64,000 bases of DNA, from positions 8,260,708 to 8,324,707 of the forward strand of contig OY829329.1 of the NCBI GenBank assembly GCA_963691655.1. Direction: 5' to 3'. Origin of the DNA: Toxonevra muliebris (lineage: Eukaryota; Arthropoda; Insecta; Diptera; Pallopteridae). Both the position numbers and the translations under genes were made by a program. Positions 59,898 through 64,000 of the stretch are shown in pieces. The first letter of the stretch is position 1, and every line of letters begins with the position of its first letter. The notes under the pieces are model-generated. The model was not told the DNA's origin. It did not search any database and was given only the letters and a program-made list of their open reading frames with translations.

Positions 59898-61836
59898 AGT
59901 TGTCGAGCATTCCTTAAAAAATAACTTTTTTTTCATACTAATTTTTGCAGCCCTGCTCTTAAGTCTGCACTGAGATAGTTGGCAACGCAGACTACTGTCA
60001 TCGCCATTATTTTCATTCAGCGCAGTCTGCATTTTTATTTTCGAAGTTTAAATTTTAATAATTTCAGTAACTTGCGTGCGTTATTTACAATTAAATTTTA
60101 TAAAAATATAATCAGAGGTGACAAGTAAAGTAAAAAAGAGACAAGAAAAAGTATGCGTTGAGAATAGAGATAAGAGCGTGAGTACTTTTTGATTACCTTA
60201 TCAATTCAACGAAACCTAACCTGAAAAAAAATTTTCCAAATACATGTTCAGCGCCCAAAAATAGACGCCAGGCCACAACTCCAATATTATTTTTCTGCTA
60301 CACAGTGTAATTCTCAGTAAACCTAAGTATCCTTGCATACATATCCTTACGCAATTAATTCATTTCTTTTTTTAGAAACAATTAAAACTAAAACGCATCA
60401 ACATTTATACGCACATATGCATGTATGTATATTTCCTTAATGGAAATGAAATCCTCCAGCAATCACTGATGCGTCAAAGCAAAAACGCAACAGCGTGTAT
60501 TTCTATCTACTTACGAACGAGTATATTGTAGTACTAGCGCAACAGCTAAGGATACTTCATAGTTTCTATTTGAGACTATGAGAAATTTTCATAATTCATA
60601 TGCAATAGCACGCGTTAGAGCTATAGCTATTACTGCTACATACTACACACTTCCAGCTAGCTCGCATTGCGCTCCACTTAAAAGATTATGGTATCCTTAA
60701 ATGCTGCAAATGCGGACGAAGGTGGTGGAGTTTTTTTTTTTTTTGCTGTTCTAAAAAGAAGAAGAAGAAATCTCTGGTTTTTGCTGCTGTTGTAGGAAAT
60801 GTTTCGCAATCAAGACGATTGGCAGGAATTGACATGACGTTCGATGATGATGATGATGATGACGACGAGGACCAACATTGAAAGTGAGTATGGCGGGAGA
60901 ATGTAACACTTTCACAGTACCAGTACATTTTACATTTTACATTTGTCTAAGTAATATTTAAAGGATTTCATTCATTTTCAGGCCCTCTTGCAGTCTACGC
61001 TCATTATCCTCATTGAAATATGAGTTGATTTGTGTGGCGGCAGCGCACTCGCACTCTAACTGCTGCTGCCACTGTTGACTCGCTTCCGTTCTATGCGCAT
61101 TCAACGTCGTCGTCAAATGAGCACGTGTGATGTGACTTTTATGATTATTGCAAACACTGTCGTTGCGTCGTTTTTGGGGTCGTGCTTTATTTTTTATTTG
61201 GGAGGGAGAAAATGTCCTTTGGCTTTGCAGCTGTCACTTTTTTTTTTTTTTTTTTTTTGGATTTTCTCCCGGTATATTTATTGAATAATAATGTCACCCC
61301 GCTAGTACCAGCAACACGAATACGAACACCATCAATACCAACACCATTGACACGCATACACCAACAACACCCACCAGAACAACGCACCGTTAAGGTTGTT
61401 GTCTTATGTTGGGAAATGTGGTGGTGGTTGTTGTTGTTGTTGTTGTTGTTTTCGCCATCATTTATCTTACTATATGCGTTTAATACTTTCTGCAAGACTG
61501 CCTCCTTAAGCAGCATGGATTAGCGCAACCAAGATTATTTTATTGCATTAATTGCATAGAGATGATGAGTTATTCGAAGGCTTAACAAACAAAATCAACT
61601 TAATGTAATGCAACTAAGTAGACATAATATATTCATATAGTGAAATTACAGTGTTGTATTGGAAATTACTATTTTAGGAAATATACATATATCTGGGTTT
61701 ATATTTTAATGAGAATCGTAGTGATTTGGAGTGATAGTAAAAAAGTGATTTACACTTTTCCATTTTAATTGTAGGCAATCAAACGAATTGCAGAACTATA
61801 AAACGGAATATTATTATTTGGATTTGGGGAGTACTG
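59898..61836. other. Noncoding DNA with trinucleotide tracts
   Basis: Apart from the right end of the TIR element (to 60307), no supported gene. GAT/GAC tracts at 60842-60869, poly-T at 60731-60744 and 61240-61258, and (GTT)n at 61428-61450. The open frames around 61187-61523 come from these tracts. Confidence 0.5.
61826..61836 (+). repeat. 11-bp target-site duplication, left copy
   Basis: GGGGAGTACTG immediately left of the truncated retrotransposon, identical to 63239-63249. Confidence 0.8.
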
Positions 61837-63238
61837 CTGTCAGGAAAGCGACTAAATCCCTCATGATATGCAGAAACTTAGCAGGAAAAACCTGGGGCTG
61901 TACTCCGTACATCTTAAAGTAGATGTATACCATGATGGTAAGGCCAATACTCACCTATGATGCGGTAGCCTGGTCGCAAAGAGTTAAATTAGTTACAATG
62001 AGGAATACCCTCAACAAAGTCCAAAGACTGGCCGGTGTTTGTATCACAGGAGCCATGAGAACATGTCCCACGGCGGCCATGGAGGCACTACTCGACCTCA
62101 CTCCTCTACATATAGCTATAGAGATGGCAGCCAAAAGGACACTTACAGGCATATCAAGGGATGTAGCCGGCAGGGGGAAAGTCGTAAGCAGTAGAAACCT
62201 CGAAAGTATCTCTGCTGACATTCCCCTAGCCACGCTACCTAGAGACGATATGAACAAGAAATACAACTTCGAAAAACATTTCAAGGTTGTACTTGGTAAC
62301 AAGAGAGAATGGAACATACAAACTTTCCATACCTCTCACAAAGAACATACATACACTCAGATGGTACACCGACGGATCGAGAACGGATGAAGGAACTGGT
62401 GCAGGGGTGTATGGTCCAAAACCAAACACTCGGAGCCAATGGGAAAAACTTCAAGCATCTTTCAAGCAGAGATTCTTGCCATTTGGCTCTGTGCACAGTT
62501 CAACCTCGAACGTGGGTACAAAAAGCAAAAAATAGTAATATAGTCAAGCTGCTATCAGAGCGCTGGACTCAATTGAGACCACCTCAAAATTAGTATGGGA
62601 ATGCCAAGAGTTACTAAATACATTAGGCAAGACTAATAAGGTAACTCTATTCTGACTACCCGGACATAAAGATATTTATGGTAATGAAGTAGCCGACCAC
62701 TTGGCAAGGAACGCAGCGGCCAAGACCTTCATTGGTCCAGAACCCTTGTTAGGTATAGGAATTCAAACCTTAAAAGGCACACTCAAAGAGGAAGAACAAA
62801 ATACCAGATCATCTTACCGGGCACTCCTCGCAAAGCTTAGACAGACAAAGCTGCTAATTGGGAAGTTTGATCCCAGCAGAGCGGCTCTCTGTCTTAAATT
62901 AAATAAAAGCCAACTAAGGCTAATAATGGGCTTCCTTTTAAGGCATTGCAAACTGGGGAGCATATGAAAAACCTAGGTTTAAGTCAGGACAGCACTTGTA
63001 GATTCTGCAAAGAAGACAAGAAAACATCCGAACACATCCTAATGCACTGCGAGGCGCTCACTCGCAGAAGGAAGAGGTACGTGGGGCATTACCACCCAAG
63101 TTGTGGGGATATCATAGCCTTAAAGCCACATCAGTTGGCTTGTCTGACAGCCTGTGAACAGGTTACTATCGGGGGTACAATAGATCTCTTAAGGTCTTAG
63201 TACATCACACCCTTTCTAATCTATCTATCTATCTATCT
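61837..63238 (+). pseudogene. 5'-truncated non-LTR retrotransposon with TCTA tail
   Basis: The 3' third of an RNase H-bearing non-LTR element. Visible parts: thumb/connection region VRPILTYDAVAWSQRVKLVT (about 61935), RNase H YTDGSRTDEGTGAGVYGP (about 62361-62415), AEILAIWLCA after a frameshift, SALDSIETTSKLVWECQELL, a stop in front of LPGHKDIYGNEVADHLARNA (about 62660-62715), and the C-terminal CRFCKEDKKTSEHILMHCEA (about 62998-63057). It ends with a (TCTA)n tail at 63215-63238. An 11-bp duplication brackets it exactly, so it inserted already truncated. The same RNase H family as at 8850-10770. Inactive through frameshifts and stops. Confidence 0.9.
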
Positions 63239-63249
63239 GGGGAGTACTG
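63239..63249 (+). repeat. 11-bp target-site duplication, right copy
   Basis: GGGGAGTACTG directly after the TCTA tail, identical to 61826-61836. Confidence 0.8.
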
Positions 63250-63289
63250 AATTTACTAAATTATAGGAAAGGTAGCAGGCCAATAGTTA

Positions 63290-63955
63290 GACTAACATCC
63301 AGACTAAAACCCCATGTCAAAAATTTGATCCGACCCCAGTTAAGAGACCTGACTAGAAACCAAACCGAAATTCAGACCAAAAAATTTATCAAAATTCACA
63401 CCAAAATTCAGACTAAAATTTAGCAAAAAAAAACCGGTTCAAAAATCAGACCCAAAATAGTTCAAAACTCAAACCTAAAGTAGATCAAAGTTTAAACCAA
63501 AAACAGATCGAAATTCAATCCAAATTCGGAGTAAATCTCATAACAAAACCGTGACCAAAATCTAGATCAAAAAACTTTTCAAAATCCACATTAAAATCAC
63601 ATTTTAACCATAGTTATAAAAATCTGACCTAAATTCAAACCGAATTTAAACCAAAAAAAAAAAAAAAATCAACTCAAAAATCAAATCAAGAATCAGACTA
63701 AAATTCAAATCAAACCCCAAACCCCTTGATTAAAATGCACACCAAATTCCACTTGAAAATTCAAACTAAAAGTGTAAGAAAAGAAAACCAGAATCAGAAC
63801 TAAATTTAAACCAAAAATCAGATCAAAATTTAGATCATAAACTTAACAAAACTCAGTCGAAAATAGAATCAAAATTCAGACTAAAAATCATCCCAATATT
63901 CAATTTTAAAGCTTAACAGTTCACACCAAAATTCATACTGAAAATCAATGAGGGC
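63290..63955 (-). repeat. TCTGA-type array in inverted orientation
   Basis: Words such as AAATTCAGACCAAAA and ATCAGATCAAAATTTAGATC, the complement of the arrays at 6.2, 12.4 and 16.3 kb. It is the only array of this family on the minus strand in the window. It appears to fade out near 63955, close to the window end. Confidence 0.85.
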
Positions 63956-64000
63956 TTCAGCCCATGGAGCGATTAGACCTAGTTTTTTAATTCATTCATG

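Larger units (their letters stand above)
57354..60307. mobile_element. Long-TIR element with internal arrays, copy 3 (candidate)
   Basis: The left end CACTGTATAACAAAATGAG and the inverted right end CACTGTGTAGCAGAAAAATA are followed on both sides by GAGTTGTGGC, a T-rich stretch and a T/A run. An inner CAGGTTAGGTTTCG is visible on the right side (about 60226-60212). These match the ends of copies 1 and 2. Between the ends lie the GGGCGTGG repeats, the TAC/T array, and a duplicated fold-back element. It may be one large element with nested insertions, or two solo ends in opposite orientation. Confidence 0.55.

Noticed and set aside
61187..61523. Open frames of about 110 codons on both strands
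   Set aside because: They are driven by GTT/AAC and T/A runs; no domain is visible.

Overview
The window looks like AT-rich, TE- and satellite-dense DNA of a dipteran insect, most plausibly a tephritid-like fly. This is inferred from the repeat content, the homopolymer and CA/TG/CAA/GTT microsatellites, the insect transposon families (mariner, hAT, piggyBac-like, RNase H-bearing and jockey-like non-LTR elements) and a Ryk/derailed-type exon. I see no prokaryotic gene structure, rRNA, tRNA or CRISPR. Clade placement is inference.

Only one cellular coding segment is well supported. A 145-nt first coding exon on the minus strand (51098 to 50954) encodes a signal peptide and the beginning of a WIF domain of the Ryk/derailed/doughnut Wnt-receptor family, and ends in a strong splice donor. 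If the gene is intact, everything below 50953 is downstream of this exon and is likely a very long first intron; everything above about 51.7 kb is likely upstream. A second, unrecognised open frame of 118 codons without an ATG lies at 56098-56454 (+), three bases past an acceptor-like site.

The rest is mobile and tandem-repeat DNA. (1) Three long-TIR elements starting CACTGTACAACAAAATG (1554-3204, 23152-24522, 57354-60307) carry internal satellite arrays; a GGGTCAGGT-like motif marks the inner TIR edge. (2) TCTGA-type short-period arrays lie at 6.2-7.1, 12.4-14.2, 16.3-19.5 and, inverted, 63.3-64.0 kb, with a conserved tail shared by two of them. (3) Two arrays of about 121-bp units, each with two GCCATTTTG motifs, lie at 10.8-11.9 and 37.0-38.2 kb. 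(4) A 21-bp minisatellite lies at 5.1-6.1 kb. (5) Two composite arrays (GGGCGTGG repeats followed by TACTTTTT repeats) lie at 40.1-41.3 and 57.6-58.7 kb.

Degenerate transposons include non-LTR fragments at 8.85-10.8, 21.4-22.7, 34.6-35.1, 48.1-48.7, 53.9-55.9 and 61.8-63.2 kb, a DD41D mariner fused to a second mariner fragment (49.1-50.6 kb), hAT elements and MITEs, TTAA-flanked elements and short palindromic MITEs. Several insertions have readable target-site duplications, so their order can be reconstructed. No functional transposase or reverse transcriptase was found.
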